DNA from: an uncultured Oscillospiraceae bacterium
Lineage (GTDB): Bacteria; Bacillota; Clostridia; Oscillospirales; Acutalibacteraceae
Direction of reading: 5' to 3'
Length of the DNA stretch: 21,485 nt
NCBI GenBank assembly: GCA_958354085.1
Contig: CATWUX010000024.1
Location: 1-21,485, forward strand
Below are positions 21,422-21,485 of the stretch, piece by piece. Below the pieces are notes generated by a model. The model made no database searches, had not been told where the DNA came from, and worked only from the letters and a program-made list of their open reading frames with translations. A program made the translations under genes and the position numbers. Position 1 is the first letter of the stretch, and every line of letters begins with the position of its first letter.

Positions 21422-21485
21422 ATGAGTAACAGGTACTGTCAAGAGTTATGCGCAAAATTGATTTGCAGACACTGGCTGAATGAAG
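21422..21485 (+). CDS. Start of a third operon gene (possible HerA-like ATPase), truncated by window
   Basis: ATG 21422 follows AGGGAG (21408-21413) at 8 bases, and the 21 visible codons (MSNRYCQELCAKLICRHWLN...) are open. It starts 15 bases after the NurA-like stop. The Cys-containing start gives no family signature. A HerA/FtsK-type ATPase is the expected partner of NurA, but this is inference from position only. Confidence 0.55.
   Translation, partial: MSNRYCQELCAKLICRHWLNE

Overview
The window reads as a chromosomal segment of a GC-rich member of the Clostridia (Bacillota). Evidence: strong AGGAGG-type ribosome sites, several TTG starts, the rplU-prp-rpmA operon with an N-terminally extended L27, Mini-RNase III beside obgE, a guanine riboswitch on an NCS2 permease, and parA/parB with Spo0J-type parS sites. 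An Oscillospirales-like gut commensal would fit, but the genus cannot be fixed from sequence alone.

Regions 1-16500 are ordinary core genome. From the left: aroE (cut by the window edge) diverges from acpP. A guanine riboswitch controls a purine permease (minus strand). The obgE-mrnC-yitT unit and the rplU-prp-rpmA unit lie head to tail on the minus strand, separated by a strong terminator. A FlK-like thioesterase is divergent from a DUF1624 membrane acyltransferase, followed by a DUF4349 lipoprotein. A queT transporter (minus) has a preQ1-like pseudoknot in its leader. Next come a minus-strand group (acyl-ACP thioesterase, EamA transporter, an unnamed conserved protein with an EIQ motif and a winged helix), then serS, parB and parA. 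Upstream of parA are two mirror-image parS variants, then a small Xre/zinc-ribbon regulator.

At about 16580-16625 the character changes. A precise 44-nt tRNA-Arg(CCU) 3' half, starting at the anticodon loop and ending in CCA, sits against a terminator, with unrelated sequence where the tRNA 5' half should be. This is what the distal attachment junction of an element integrated in a tRNA gene looks like. Everything to its right is visibly more AT-rich and reads as accessory DNA. It holds an AlbA_2/ATPase-like/winged-helix regulator whose own promoter carries a repeated CACGCGTG operator, about 650 bp of repeat-rich non-coding DNA, and a plus-strand operon: Fic AMP-transferase, NurA-like nuclease, and the first 21 codons of a further gene.

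The Fic - NurA-like - (possible HerA-like ATPase) operon, with its 25-bp tandem repeat and dyad at the promoter, is the best candidate here for an unusual system. HerA/NurA-type pairs are known in DNA end processing and in phage defence. A coupled, autoinhibited Fic enzyme would be a distinctive addition, but the third gene is cut off and its identity is a guess.
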